Shown piece after piece: positions 42,052 through 51,897 of a DNA stretch of 64,000 nt. Under the pieces are notes generated by a model. It was not told where the DNA came from and searched no databases. It saw only the letters and a program-made list of their open reading frames with translations. This DNA is from Oceanobacillus iheyensis HTE831 (GTDB taxonomy: Bacteria; Bacillota; Bacilli; Bacillales; Amphibacillaceae): the NCBI RefSeq assembly GCF_000011245.1, contig NC_004193.1, positions 226,501 through 290,500 of the forward strand, in the 5' to 3' direction. A program made the position numbers and the translations under genes. Every line of letters starts with the position of its first letter. Position 1 is the stretch's first letter.

Positions 42052-43956
42052 ATGAATAATGCAACTTTCGATAAGTTACAATACAATGAATTAAAACAAA
42101 TAATTAATTCTTACTGTGTTAGTGGATTAGGTAAACAATTGCTAGATAAATTAGAACCAAGTTCAAATATAAACGTAGTTAAGAATCGTTTGAATGAAAC
42201 AACAGAAGCGCGAAAAATCATAGATGCTAAGGGGCATATCCCATTTTTAGGAGTATCTAACATTGATAGCATCATTCAAAATATTGAAAAGGATATAATT
42301 CTTGATCCGAGTGATCTGATAAGTGTGTCAGACTTTTTAAGAGGTTGTAGAAAAATTAAATCGTTTATGATGGAAAAAGAATTTTTTGCTCCAGTACTAG
42401 CATCTTATGCTAATTCAATGACTGAATTTCAGCATGTCGAGGAAGAAATTGATTTCTCGATCAAAGGCAATAGTGTTAACTCAGCTGCAAGTAGAGAATT
42501 AAAGAGAATTCGAAACAAAATTGATATAGCAGAAGAAAGAATAAAAGATCGCTTAAATAAATTTTTAAATAATGATACGAACAAGAAGTATATTCAAGAG
42601 GCCTTTATTAGTAAAAAAGATGATCGTTATACGATTCCTATTAAGGCTTCTTATAAAAATCAAGTTTCAGGTACCATCATTGATGTATCATCTAAAGGTT
42701 CCACTGTGTTTATGGAGCCAAGTACAGTTACCAAGTTAGGTGGGGAACTTGCGAGTTTAAGAGCTGAAGAGGCAATAGAAGAATATCAAGTACTTGCTAC
42801 TTTATCTGGGATGATTTTAGAGAATATTTATGAAATCAAGATTAACATGGAGCTTATAAGTCAATATGATATGGTCTTTGCAAAAGCCAAGTTCAGTAAG
42901 GAGATTGATGGTTCAGAGCCTAAATTAAACGATTATGGTTATATAAAATTGGTGGATTGCAAGCATCCGCTCTTAGTAGGAGAAGCTGTACCACTTAATT
43001 TTGAAATTGGCCAAGATTATCGTAGCCTAATTATCACGGGACCTAATGCTGGCGGTAAGACGATTGTATTAAAAACAATTGGATTACTGACTTTAGCAAC
43101 CATGTCAGGTTTCCATATTGCTGCAAGTAAGGAAACGGAAATAGCCGTATTTGAAAACATCTATGCAGATATTGGGGACAATCAAAGTATAGAAAATGCG
43201 CTAAGTACATTTTCATCTCATATGAAAAACCTCTCAGAGATAATGCGGTTATCAAATAATAACACCCTTTTACTATTCGATGAAATCGGCAGTGGGACAG
43301 AACCGAATGAAGGGTCTGCACTTGCAATATCAATTCTAGAAGAATTTTATCACATGGGATGCATTACTGTAGCAACAACTCATTATGGTGAAATTAAGCG
43401 GTTCTCAGAAATACACGATGACTTTATGAACGCAGCAATGCGATTTGATAATGATACATTGGAGCCTTTGTATCAACTAGTAATAGGAAAATCAGGAGAA
43501 AGTAATGCACTTTGGATTTCTAGAAAAATGAATGTTCCAGAGAATATTTTACAAAGAGCGAGTCAGTATATGCAGAACAAAGGATATCAATTAGAGCGTG
43601 TCAATGAAAATAAAATACGGAAACCTAAAATCAAAAAAGAGAAAAGTGTTCAGTATAAGTATGAATATAGTAAAGGTGACCGTGTGAAGTTATTAGAACA
43701 TGATGATATTGGGATTGTATATAAAGAGATGGATAGTTCCTATAATGTTGTTGTGTATTATAAAGGAGAATTTATTGACGTACATGTGAAGCGAATTTCT
43801 TTAGATATCTCGGCAAAGGAATTATATCCAGCAGGCTATGATTTAGAGACATTGTTTGTTGATCATAAAACAAAGAAAATGGAACATGATTTGGAACGAG
43901 GTTCAAAAAAAGCACTTCGAAAAGTAGAAAAAGAAATTAGAAAGAATAGAGAATGA
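42052..43956 (+). CDS. MutS2-like ATPase lacking the C-terminal Smr domain
   Basis: 634 residues. The N-terminal 290 residues match the MutS2 core (lever/clamp helices; DDRYTIPIKASYKNQVSGTI and SSKGSTVFMEPS). The ATPase domain has Walker A GPNAGGKT, IGDNQSIENALSTFSSHM and Walker B LLLFDEIGSGTEPNEG, and ATTHYGEIKRF follows. The end is a short SH3-like/KOW-type and basic tail (ALRKVEKEIRKNRE). Standard MutS2 has about 780 residues with a Smr nuclease/RNA-cleaving domain, absent here. MutS2 acts on recombination intermediates or collided ribosomes; the role of this short form is open. Confidence 0.8.
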   Translation: MNNATFDKLQYNELKQIINSYCVSGLGKQLLDKLEPSSNINVVKNRLNETTEARKIIDAKGHIPFLGVSNIDSIIQNIEKDIILDPSDLISVSDFLRGCRKIKSFMMEKEFFAPVLASYANSMTEFQHVEEEIDFSIKGNSVNSAASRELKRIRNKIDIAEERIKDRLNKFLNNDTNKKYIQEAFISKKDDRYTIPIKASYKNQVSGTIIDVSSKGSTVFMEPSTVTKLGGELASLRAEEAIEEYQVLATLSGMILENIYEIKINMELISQYDMVFAKAKFSKEIDGSEPKLNDYGYIKLVDCKHPLLVGEAVPLNFEIGQDYRSLIITGPNAGGKTIVLKTIGLLTLATMSGFHIAASKETEIAVFENIYADIGDNQSIENALSTFSSHMKNLSEIMRLSNNNTLLLFDEIGSGTEPNEGSALAISILEEFYHMGCITVATTHYGEIKRFSEIHDDFMNAAMRFDNDTLEPLYQLVIGKSGESNALWISRKMNVPENILQRASQYMQNKGYQLERVNENKIRKPKIKKEKSVQYKYEYSKGDRVKLLEHDDIGIVYKEMDSSYNVVVYYKGEFIDVHVKRISLDISAKELYPAGYDLETLFVDHKTKKMEHDLERGSKKALRKVEKEIRKNRE

Positions 43957-44293
43957 GAATTATTTTTTAGCATTTTCAGGAGAGTATTGCATCATTGTAA
44001 ACAAGGTCTATGTGCTCAGTAGCTTTTGACTATGCAAAACACCTTCGATTGTACGGTTTCGGAGGTGTTTTTATGTTATTTCAATGGTTGAGTTATTTTC
44101 ATAATGTTATTTACTATATGTAACTATAAATTTTTCTATTATTCCGTCTATAATGCTTTATAATTAATTTAAATATATCGTTTTTGGGGTGAGGAAACGG
44201 ATGGTGAATTAATTCATTATATACGAAGAGATCTTTCCAAATCTTTAATTTTAAAAAATACAAAACAATGCAATTCTAGTAGGGGGAAGTTAT
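43957..44293. other. Intergenic region after the MutS2-like gene
   Basis: It holds a terminator at about 44036-44074 (AAAACACCTTCG/CGGAGGTGTTTT). AT-rich sequence follows with TATAAT boxes near 44148 and 44158 that may serve the acetyltransferase gene. No other gene is seen. Confidence 0.5.
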
Positions 44294-44740
44294 ATGAAGG
44301 CATGTGTATTAAAAGCAAATGATTATGAACAAATGAAAAAATTATTTTTAGATGTATTTTCAAGTGAACCTTGGTTTGATAAGTGGGATGACATGCAATT
44401 AGATTTGTATATGAAGGACTTGACGGAAAATAATAACTCGCTCTCGATAGCTATGTATGATGAGACAGAAGAGCTTATTGGTTGCTCGTTAGGGTATGTA
44501 TTTAACTGGTGGGAAGGCCGGGAATATTATATTAAAGAATTTTTCATTTCTAGAAATATACAAGGTCAAGGTGCAGGCAGTAATTTTTTCGAGTTAATGG
44601 ATGACATTTTAAGAGATAAAGATATTAAACACATACTATTATCTACTGAAAAAACGGTTCCAGCGTATCGTTTTTATCAGAAAAATAAGTTTTCGGTCTT
44701 GGATGATTCCGTGTTTCTAGTAAAGAAAATTTCTGAATGA
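44294..44740 (+). CDS. GNAT-family N-acetyltransferase
   Basis: 148 residues, preceded by AGGGGG. The acetyl-CoA binding loop RNIQGQGAGSNFFELM and the end strand TEKTVPAYRFYQKNKFSVLD are typical of the GNAT fold. The acceptor is not evident; YVFNWWEGREYYIKEFFISR is typical of many uncharacterised Bacillaceae members. The gene stands alone. Confidence 0.8.
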   Translation: MKACVLKANDYEQMKKLFLDVFSSEPWFDKWDDMQLDLYMKDLTENNNSLSIAMYDETEELIGCSLGYVFNWWEGREYYIKEFFISRNIQGQGAGSNFFELMDDILRDKDIKHILLSTEKTVPAYRFYQKNKFSVLDDSVFLVKKISE

Positions 44741-44775
44741 AATATATAGGTGCTTACTTAAGATTGTACATTTTT

Positions 44776-44817
44776 AATTGCCACATGCTGAGTTAGAGAA
44801 GTATGCATGTGGCAATT
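44776..44817. terminator. Perfect 13-bp inverted repeat between convergent genes
   Basis: AATTGCCACATGC and GCATGTGGCAATT with a 16-base loop, between the convergent acetyltransferase and TRAP operon ends. No long T run follows on either strand, so termination is likely but not certain. Confidence 0.55.
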
Positions 44818-44896
44818 ATCGTTAATAGCTAATACAGGAAAGTATATAATGTCTAATCGATCAAATAAGTACCTTCCAGTATTTAATATAGTTGAT

Positions 44897-46159
44897 TTAT
44901 TCAAAAATCCCGAGTAAAAATAAGGAAAGTTCTGGAACGAATGTAATAACAAGTAAGGCGAATATCATAACCAAAATAAATGGCGCTGTACTTTTGATTA
45001 CTTCTACTAATGATACTTTACTGATCCCTGAAGCCACAAATAGATTCAGACCAAATGGTGGTGTAATCATTCCAATAGATAGAGCGACTATCATAATTAT
45101 TCCAAAATGAATGGGGTCAATACCCAGTTGACTTACCATAGGAAGGAATAAAGGAACAAATATTAACACCGCAGCACTTGTATCCATGAACATTCCAACT
45201 AGTAATAAAATAACTATAACAAGGAATAAGAAAGCTACTTCTGTATTCGCATAATTAAGCAAAACAGATGCAAGATTAGTAGGTATTTGCTCAAAGGTCA
45301 GATACCAGCTAAACACATTAGAGGCTGCAATAACAAGCATAATCATAGAAGAAGTAATAACTGATTTCTTCGTAACATCGATCAAACTTCTTAACGTTAA
45401 TTCCTTATAAACAAATAATCCAATAATTAGGCTATAAACGATCGCAACAGCAGCAGCTTCTGTAGGCGTGAAGACGCCAAAATAGATGCCTCCTAAAACA
45501 ATAACCGGAAGTAATATCCCCCATATGGCAGAGATAAATGATTTTCCAACTGCTCCTAGGCTCGCCCTGCCTTCTGGTTTAAATCCTTCCTTTTTTGAGA
45601 TGATATAACTTACAATAATAAGTACCAATCCTATAAAAACTCCTGGAACGATTCCAGCAAGAAACAAATTACTGATGGACACCTCAGCGGATGAACCATA
45701 CACTAAAAGTGTGATACTTGGTGGGATAATAATTCCTAAGGTACCGGCAGTCGTCATTAAACCTATTGCAAATTTTCGTGAATAGCCAGCATCATTTAAT
45801 GAAGGAATCATTATACCACCGATTGCAGCTACCGTGGCCGGGCTTGATCCTGATAGTGCTGCAAATAGCATGGAAGACATTACACCTGCAATGGGTAATC
45901 CACCAGTTGACCAGCCGACTAACTTTTTAGCAAAATCTATTAATCTTTTCGACGTGCCCCCGGCTAACATCAAATCTCCAGCAAAGATAAAAAAAGGTAT
46001 GGCCATGAGAGTAAACGAGTCTATTCCTGCAAAAATGGTTCTGGAGAATACATCAATTGAAACTCCTTCTTGCATCATGGCAACAAAACTGGACAAACCT
46101 ATTGCTACAGCAATCGGTGCACCAATAATCAAAAGAAGGATGAAAATAACAATAATCAT
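44897..46159 (-). CDS. TRAP transporter large permease subunit (DctM type)
   Basis: 420 residues with about 12 transmembrane segments. Family marks are the start VIFILLLIIGAPIAVAIGLS, FIFAGDLMLAGGTSKRLIDF, GSSPATVAAIGGIMIPSL and GMITPPFGLNLFVASGIS. It forms the sodium-driven channel of a tripartite periplasmic-type transporter for organic acids or related solutes. Its start overlaps the small permease stop by 4 bases. Operon order: binding protein, small permease, large permease. The substrate cannot be told. Confidence 0.92.
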   Translation of the reverse strand: MIIVIFILLLIIGAPIAVAIGLSSFVAMMQEGVSIDVFSRTIFAGIDSFTLMAIPFFIFAGDLMLAGGTSKRLIDFAKKLVGWSTGGLPIAGVMSSMLFAALSGSSPATVAAIGGIMIPSLNDAGYSRKFAIGLMTTAGTLGIIIPPSITLLVYGSSAEVSISNLFLAGIVPGVFIGLVLIIVSYIISKKEGFKPEGRASLGAVGKSFISAIWGILLPVIVLGGIYFGVFTPTEAAAVAIVYSLIIGLFVYKELTLRSLIDVTKKSVITSSMIMLVIAASNVFSWYLTFEQIPTNLASVLLNYANTEVAFLFLVIVILLLVGMFMDTSAAVLIFVPLFLPMVSQLGIDPIHFGIIMIVALSIGMITPPFGLNLFVASGISKVSLVEVIKSTAPFILVMIFALLVITFVPELSLFLLGIFE

Positions 46160-46677
46160 TCTTTGATTCCCCCTTCTATAATTGGAGGTTTTTTATTAGG
46201 ATCATTCTTTCTCATATTGGTAACATCTTGTATAAGTAATTGTAGAAAACGAATGAACATTAACAACCCGCCTACAGGAAGTGCTAAATATGGTATGGAC
46301 ATTGGAATACCTACAGCCGGTGTTACATTTCCAAATTCGATAACATTGGAGACCGTAACGGATCCAGACCAGATAAGAATAACGCTGAAAGTCATCCCTA
46401 TAAAACTTGCAAAGATGGAACATATTCTCTTTAGTATATAAGGTAGATAGGTTACCACCGCATCCACTGTCGCATGCGCTTTCTCTCTTACTGCTATACT
46501 GCTCCCCACTAAAACAAACCAAATGATGATATATCTTGAAACCTCTTCTGACCAGACTAAAGAAATATTAAATACATACCTGAGAACAACTTGAAGGAAG
46601 ACTAGTAAAGAAGCAATGAGAAGGGAAATCACGGCCGAATATTCTTCCAAATTATTTAATAATTTATTTAGTTTCAT
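46156..46677 (-). CDS. TRAP transporter small permease subunit (DctQ type)
   Basis: 173 residues with four transmembrane segments. LVWSEEVSRYIIIWFVLVGS followed by AVREKAHATVD is the DctQ signature. GGAG precedes the ATG at 46677. It pairs with the large permease. Confidence 0.9.
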   Translation of the reverse strand: MKLNKLLNNLEEYSAVISLLIASLLVFLQVVLRYVFNISLVWSEEVSRYIIIWFVLVGSSIAVREKAHATVDAVVTYLPYILKRICSIFASFIGMTFSVILIWSGSVTVSNVIEFGNVTPAVGIPMSIPYLALPVGGLLMFIRFLQLLIQDVTNMRKNDPNKKPPIIEGGIKE

Positions 46678-46746
46678 AAAAATACTCCTTTAGAATCTAT
46701 TTAAGAAAAAAGAGAGAACGGCCTAGACCGCTCTTTAATATGATGA

Positions 46747-47760
46747 TTATTGATTGATGGCATCCAATAATTTCTCACTATCTTCTATCTTATTAAATTC
46801 ATCATATACACTTGACATTGCTTCTTTAAAAGCTTCTTTCTGCTCAGGGCTCAGTTCGTTGATCTGAATATCTGTTTCGTTTAACTCTTTTAAATAAGCA
46901 TCTTCATCACTTTTTGCTTCTTCCCATTGCCACTCTGTTACTTCCATTGAAACTTCATCAACAGCAGTTTTTAAATCCTCTGGCAGATCTTGATAGAAAC
47001 TATTGCTTATCACAAGCGGATATGCCATGTAACCATGGCTACTCAGTGTTAGATAATCCTGTACTTCGTAGAATTTTTTACTAACGATATTTGACAATGG
47101 ATTTTCCTGGCCATCTACTGTACCGGTTTGTAAAGCTGTATAAAGCTCAGAAAAGTCAATGGACACGCCACCTGCATTTACAGCTTGAAACTGTGAGATT
47201 AATAACGGACTTTGCGATACTCTCATTTTTAGTTCATTCATGTCGTCAGGTGTTTCAATTGGATGTACGGAGTTTGTCAAATGCTTAAACCCTCCGTCCC
47301 AGAAACCTAGTAGATGCATGCCTTGCGACTCCAATTTCTCACCTAGAATATCTCCTAGTTCACCATTCGTAGCCTCAAAGGCATGCTCTCTGTCCTCAAA
47401 TAAAAAAGGTAGATCAAACACTTCAAATTCTTTTACAAAAGTAGGTAATACCCCTGTAAAAGGAGCATTCATATGCACAGTACCGGACTGCATCTGTTCA
47501 ATTATTTCACGATCACTTCCAAGTTGAGAATCTGGATAGATCTCAACCTTGATTTTTCCATCTGTTCTTTCTTCAATGAGCTCACCAAATTTTTCTGCTG
47601 CTTTTCCTTTCGCTGTAGATGGGCTTACAACATGAGCAAATTTAATGGTATATTCTTGATCATCGCCTTCACCAGAAGCTGAATCACCATCTCCACATCC
47701 TGCCAAAAACAAAACGATCACCAAACAGCTAACCATCCAATTAATAACAACTTTCTTCAT
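46747..47760 (-). CDS. TRAP transporter solute-binding lipoprotein (DctP type)
   Basis: About 337 residues from the ATG at 47760, which has the best spacing from a G6 run; the ATGs at 47763 and 47775 are in frame as well. The signal peptide ends in the lipobox LAGC. DctP-fold motifs are YTIKFAHVVSPSTAKGKAAE, the central Arg segment MRVSQSPLLISQF (binds the carboxylate) and SFYQDLPEDLKTAVDE. The lipid anchor replaces the free periplasmic form of Gram-negative bacteria. Confidence 0.9.
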   Translation of the reverse strand: MKKVVINWMVSCLVIVLFLAGCGDGDSASGEGDDQEYTIKFAHVVSPSTAKGKAAEKFGELIEERTDGKIKVEIYPDSQLGSDREIIEQMQSGTVHMNAPFTGVLPTFVKEFEVFDLPFLFEDREHAFEATNGELGDILGEKLESQGMHLLGFWDGGFKHLTNSVHPIETPDDMNELKMRVSQSPLLISQFQAVNAGGVSIDFSELYTALQTGTVDGQENPLSNIVSKKFYEVQDYLTLSSHGYMAYPLVISNSFYQDLPEDLKTAVDEVSMEVTEWQWEEAKSDEDAYLKELNETDIQINELSPEQKEAFKEAMSSVYDEFNKIEDSEKLLDAINQ

Positions 47761-47763
47761 CAT

Positions 47764-48422
47764 GAATCCCCCCATTTTTATTAAAATCCTAAACCTACAA
47801 ATTAATAATGCAGCATGCTTGCTTGTAGGTATTCCAACTAAGTACTAATTGCTTTGAAAACTCCCCTTCAATTAGCTAAGTTCAAACAGCACCCCTTAAA
47901 AAGTGTAAATAGTTCGACTTTTGTAAGCGAATACATTTTGCTGGTTTGAGTAGCAAGGATGCTAAATAAACCACACGTTAATTAAACTTTTTTCCATGCT
48001 TGTAGACTTTTATCATGCTTTCTTTTCTAATCCCAATCATAGAGCATGCATTTTTCCATGTCTTATTAATCCAAGAAACAAATTCTCAATTTCGGAAATA
48101 AAATGAAAAATACAAAAATTAACTTCTTGTCCAAAATAGATGGATTATTGTATGAACTTTTAGTTTGAAATCGATTTTTGAATCTATTACTATATATAGC
48201 TATTTCAAAATAAAAGATGTACGTAAAAAAATATAGTTAATTTTATAATAGCATGTTAGATACGGAAACGATTATTGAAAGATGTTAAATACAGTTGCAG
48301 AGGATATTTGGAAAGGTAATAATAAGGATAATATTAACGTAATGAATATTGGAGTCAATTTTAAATTGGTTTTAGAGAGGGTTAATTACTAAAGTACTAG
48401 TTAGATTGAGAGGGGCATAATA
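47764..48422. other. Divergent control region between the TRAP operon and the DUF1835 gene
   Basis: About 650 AT-rich bases without a supportable gene. Promoters for both divergent units must lie here, but no regulator gene is adjacent and no clear operator stands out. The usual DctS/DctR-type two-component genes of TRAP systems are missing. Confidence 0.4.
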
Positions 48423-49256
48423 ATGGAAAAAGATCTTCATACCGTACACATTATCTTCGGAGAATCTCCTGCTGGCTCGCTCAAAGTAGGATTAAATCAA
48501 CGTGAGAATAAAGTGATCGGCTTCCCAGACTTCCTTGCTATTGGACCTATCTATCGTCTTCATGAAGAAAGCGGTTTTAATGAAAGATATGAGTGGTTGA
48601 TCAGCAGATTGAATTTCGAAAATAACTATTTAGAAGAATACTTTGTTCGATTTAAGACTTCGATAAAAGAGATTCATTCTATATCTAACGAAGTTCCGAT
48701 TGTGGTATGGACTGCAGAAAATGCTAACGAGCAAATTGGTTTACGTTTTTTCACATATCTATTAGGAGATAAACCAAACGACGTTTACATTTTAAATACG
48801 ACATTAGGATTTCACGAGCTATACGATCCTGACGATGTTGAATATGTTATTCGTCATTCGGGAGAGATTAACTCAACACAATTTAGAACTATTTTTGAAG
48901 AACAGCTAGGGAAACCCTTGACCATGGAAGAGAGAAAGCAATATGTAAACGAATGGATGACGCTTTCCGATTCCAAAAAAGTACTTCGTATTTGGAAAAG
49001 TTCAAAGGTAAAAGAAGTCGAAGAAAATTATTTTGACTCATTTATAATTAATTCGTTAAGAAATCTACATAATGAGCAGAATAAGATAGATTTTATGAAA
49101 GCAGCAAAGTTAATTGGTGAGGTTTATGGTCAGTTGGATGAACCTCTAAGCGATACCTTTATAGAGTATAGAATTAGAGAACTGATCGACCAAGGTAATT
49201 TTGAAATAAAAGGAACCCCAAAGAATATGAGGTCGTATAGTGTGAAATTACGATAA
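48423..49256 (+). CDS. DUF1835/DUF3658 domain protein
   Basis: 277 residues, with GAGAGGGG before the ATG. The start VHIIFGESPAGSLKVGLNQ and PDFLAIGPIYRLHEESG are the DUF1835 signature. PIVVWTAENANEQIGLRFFT follows, and the C-terminal third resembles DUF3658. The family is common in Bacillus and relatives; its function is unknown. Monocistronic. Confidence 0.75.
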   Translation: MEKDLHTVHIIFGESPAGSLKVGLNQRENKVIGFPDFLAIGPIYRLHEESGFNERYEWLISRLNFENNYLEEYFVRFKTSIKEIHSISNEVPIVVWTAENANEQIGLRFFTYLLGDKPNDVYILNTTLGFHELYDPDDVEYVIRHSGEINSTQFRTIFEEQLGKPLTMEERKQYVNEWMTLSDSKKVLRIWKSSKVKEVEENYFDSFIINSLRNLHNEQNKIDFMKAAKLIGEVYGQLDEPLSDTFIEYRIRELIDQGNFEIKGTPKNMRSYSVKLR

Positions 49257-50000
49257 TGATTGATTGGTCTAAGAAAATATTCTTTAAAATTATCTTGGAA
49301 GTGACGTCTTGAACCCGGTTTATATATTGGATATCATTTCCTGTATCTAACTAATATTAATCTATGAATCAATGGTAAGGAGAATTATTATGATTGCAGA
49401 AATGTATAAACGGAGAATCAAGATGAGTTACATAACAATTAAGTAGCTGATCTACGGTTGTATTCGAAAGTGTGAAGAAGTAGTGAATAGAGCCGTTGTC
49501 AAACCCAAAAGGAGGAGGAATTGTGCTGGAAATGGGCAATAGAGCTGTTCTCAAACCCAAAAGGAAGAGGAATCGTGTTGGAATTAGGTAATAGAGCGGT
49601 TGTCAAACCCAAAAGGAAGAGGAATCGTGTTGGAATTAGGTAATAGAACGGTTGTCAAACCCAAAAGGAAGAGAAATTGTGCTGGAAATGGGCAATAGAG
49701 CCGTTGTCAAACCCAAAAGGAAGAGGAATCGTGTTGGAAATGGGCAATAGAGCCGTTGTCAAACCCAAAAGGAAGAGAAATTGTATTGGAATTAGGTAAT
49801 AGAACGGCTCTAAAACCCTAAAGGGGATTAAAAATCTGAGAAAATAGGTAATAGAGCCACTTTGAATAGGGATTCGTCAAAATGGGCGTCACATTTGCGG
49901 ATTTTCTTAAATAAAAGCGATTGTGGCACCGCACCGTTATGCCACAACCACTCCCGCTTCCGTTAATGGAAGAACTATTTATTATTACCAAGGTCCTCAC
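49257..50000. other. Intergenic region mostly filled by repeat array 2
   Basis: Between the convergent DUF1835 and flavin reductase genes. About 370 of the 744 bases are the 52-bp repeat array. After it a stretch at 49900-49980 holds no gene that I can support. Confidence 0.6.
49486..49857. repeat. Tandem array of 52-bp repeats (array 2)
   Basis: AATAGAG/AATAGAA landmarks fall at 49486, 49538, 49590, 49642, 49694, 49746, 49798 and 49850: seven full units with an exact 52-bp period, and a partial eighth. The unit runs AATAGAGC-GTTGTCAAACCCAAAAGG, then AAGAGGAATCGTGTTGGAA, then TTAGGT or TGGGC. Some units alternate between two sub-types, which suggests unit-level recombination. It is related to array 1 at 31814-32080. 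Confidence 0.95.
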
Positions 50001-50717
50001 TTAAACAGATGCATCGACTGATAAGAATTTAGACAATGTTTGTTCATGCTTATCGAGCATAATTTGTTTCGGATGGATGCCCTGTTCAAACAGTACTTCA
50101 ATGTTTTGCGCAAGGAATTCGTCACTTCCTACTACATAAAATAGTCCATCCTTGTCTGCTGCAAGATTTTTCACTTCTTCATAGTATCCTTCACGATAAT
50201 CGACGAACTGTGAAGTGAATTTCTTGTCAGGTGCAGATTCAAAAACATCTTTAAACAGAAAATCTTTTGAAGAATCGATGTTTAGAGAATGAATTTGATT
50301 GACGTTATCTGCACGATTCAAATAATCAAGTACAAGTGGTCTAAAAGTTGCTAGTCCAACTCCTGATGATAGAAGATAGACGTTTTTATCCTCTCTTTTT
50401 AGCGGTACATTCGAATGTGTCTTAAATAATGCAACATCACTGCCTACTTCAAGGGTTCTTAAAATTGTTTTATACTCCGAGCACTGCTCTTTAATGCGTG
50501 TTGTGATACCGATCGAATTTTCATGTGGTAAAGTAGAAATTGACATATGGCGAACTAAGCTACGGTTTGGTTTTTCTCCCGCATTAAAGCCTTCTAATGC
50601 AAGGTGTGTGTGGGCACCCTCTTCCCATGTGAAGTCTTCTGGGCAGTCGAGCAAATATGTTTTAACCTCCGGTGTTTCTTCAATAATCTTATTTATCTTC
50701 GTCCAGTATATTTGCAT
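50001..50717 (-). CDS. FAD/NAD(P)-binding oxidoreductase of ferredoxin reductase type
   Basis: 238 residues, with AGGGGG before the ATG. The N-terminal flavin-binding barrel has RHMSISTLPHENSIGITTR (the R-x-x-S FAD motif). The C-terminal NAD(P) domain has YLLSSGVGLATFRPLVLDYL and a VVGSDEFLAQNIEVLFEQG strand-helix. No iron-sulphur domain is present. A Fur box overlaps its promoter, so it may serve iron release from a siderophore or iron-dependent redox; the partner is unknown. Confidence 0.8.
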   Translation of the reverse strand: MQIYWTKINKIIEETPEVKTYLLDCPEDFTWEEGAHTHLALEGFNAGEKPNRSLVRHMSISTLPHENSIGITTRIKEQCSEYKTILRTLEVGSDVALFKTHSNVPLKREDKNVYLLSSGVGLATFRPLVLDYLNRADNVNQIHSLNIDSSKDFLFKDVFESAPDKKFTSQFVDYREGYYEEVKNLAADKDGLFYVVGSDEFLAQNIEVLFEQGIHPKQIMLDKHEQTLSKFLSVDASV

Positions 50718-50771
50718 GATAAATCCCCCTTACTCAATTTTTATTTGTCTTACTATTTAATATACTATAAT

Positions 50772-50786
50772 TGATAATAATTCTCA
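50772..50786. promoter_or_regulatory. Fur box overlapping the flavin reductase promoter
   Basis: TGATAATAATTCTCA matches 14 of 15 positions of the Bacillus Fur 7-1-7 box (TGATAATNATTATCA). On the minus strand it overlaps a TTGAGA-17-TATATT promoter reading into the reductase gene. Confidence 0.75.
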
Positions 50787-50897
50787 ATTAAACAAATTAA
50801 TTGATTCAAATGATTTAGGTTAAGAATAGTTGCTAATAATTGAAGCTACCGCTATACTTCAAATAAGTTTAAATACACGAATGAAAGAGTGTGTTGC

Positions 50898-51897
50898 ATG
50901 GCACTAATAACATTAGAAAATGTTTTAAAACAGGACGGAAATCGAACTGTTCTAAAGAATATTAATTTAACTATAAAAAACTCATCTCAAATTGGGATTA
51001 AAATGTCTGGTGAAGAAAGCAAGTGTGTTTTTTGAATTAATTTCTGGAAAGCAATACCCTTCCAGTGGTCACATTAACCGATCTACTGATTCGTTACTTG
51101 TAGAAAGTAAAGATGATGGCTTATATGATGATTTAACCGTACAAGGTTACTTGAAGTTTTTTAAAAATATTGCAGACTTTAGAGATCCTCTAGAAGAATA
51201 TATTGCAACATTTTCTCTATCTGATGTTTGGAAAACGAAAATCAAGAAATTGACTAAGGATCAGAGGAAAAGAGTTAGTTTGTATCGGATGTTTTTATTC
51301 ACTCCGGAAGTCGTATTAATTGAGGATCCTTTTAATGATCTAACAGATGAAGGTATAGAACTTTATCTGAAATCATTGGAACAACTTCGTACAAACAATA
51401 TTGCCACATTATTTACTTCTAACTACACGGAAGACTTACTTCTCTTAAGTAATGAGGTTTACCGTTATCATCGACTAACTGGATTAGAAAAGACGGATTT
51501 AGCTGAGGAAACAGATGGAGACACTCGTAAAAACGATGAGAGTGAAAGTAACCAACCCAAAAATGTTTTCAAAGTTACGTGTAAATTAGAAGATAAAACT
51601 ATCTTTTTTAGTCCGGATGAGATTGACTTTATCGAGAGTATTAACAGTGTAAGTAATATTCGAATAGATGATGAATATTTCCCTACAGATTTAACGATGA
51701 ATGAATTGGAAAATAAGTTGAGTAAATTTGGATTTTTTAGATGCCATCGATCGTATTTAGTTAATCTTCAGCGTGTGTCGGAATTAATAAGTTACTCAAA
51801 AAATAGTTATACCTTAATATTAAAAGGAAATCCAAGCGCGAAGCTCCCTTTGTCTAGAAATCGATTGGAAGAAATGAAGCAATTAATAGAATTTTAG
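50898..51897 (+). pseudogene. Degenerate ABC-ATPase/LytTR regulator, frameshifted in a T6 run
   Basis: The start MALITLENVLKQDGNRTVLK continues to ...SGEESKCVF and stops at a TGA. Removing one T of the six at 51028-51033 joins it to ELISGKQYPSSGHI and the rest. The first about 200 residues look like an ABC ATPase without working motifs: GEESKC stands at the Walker A place, LTKDQRKR at the signature and VVLIEDP at Walker B. The last 100 residues are a LytTR DNA-binding domain (IDFIESINSVSNIRI; FFRCHRSYLVNLQRV). It probably regulates the ABC transporter downstream. It may be a pseudogene, a sequencing error or a slippage switch; the long second frame is intact. Confidence 0.75.
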
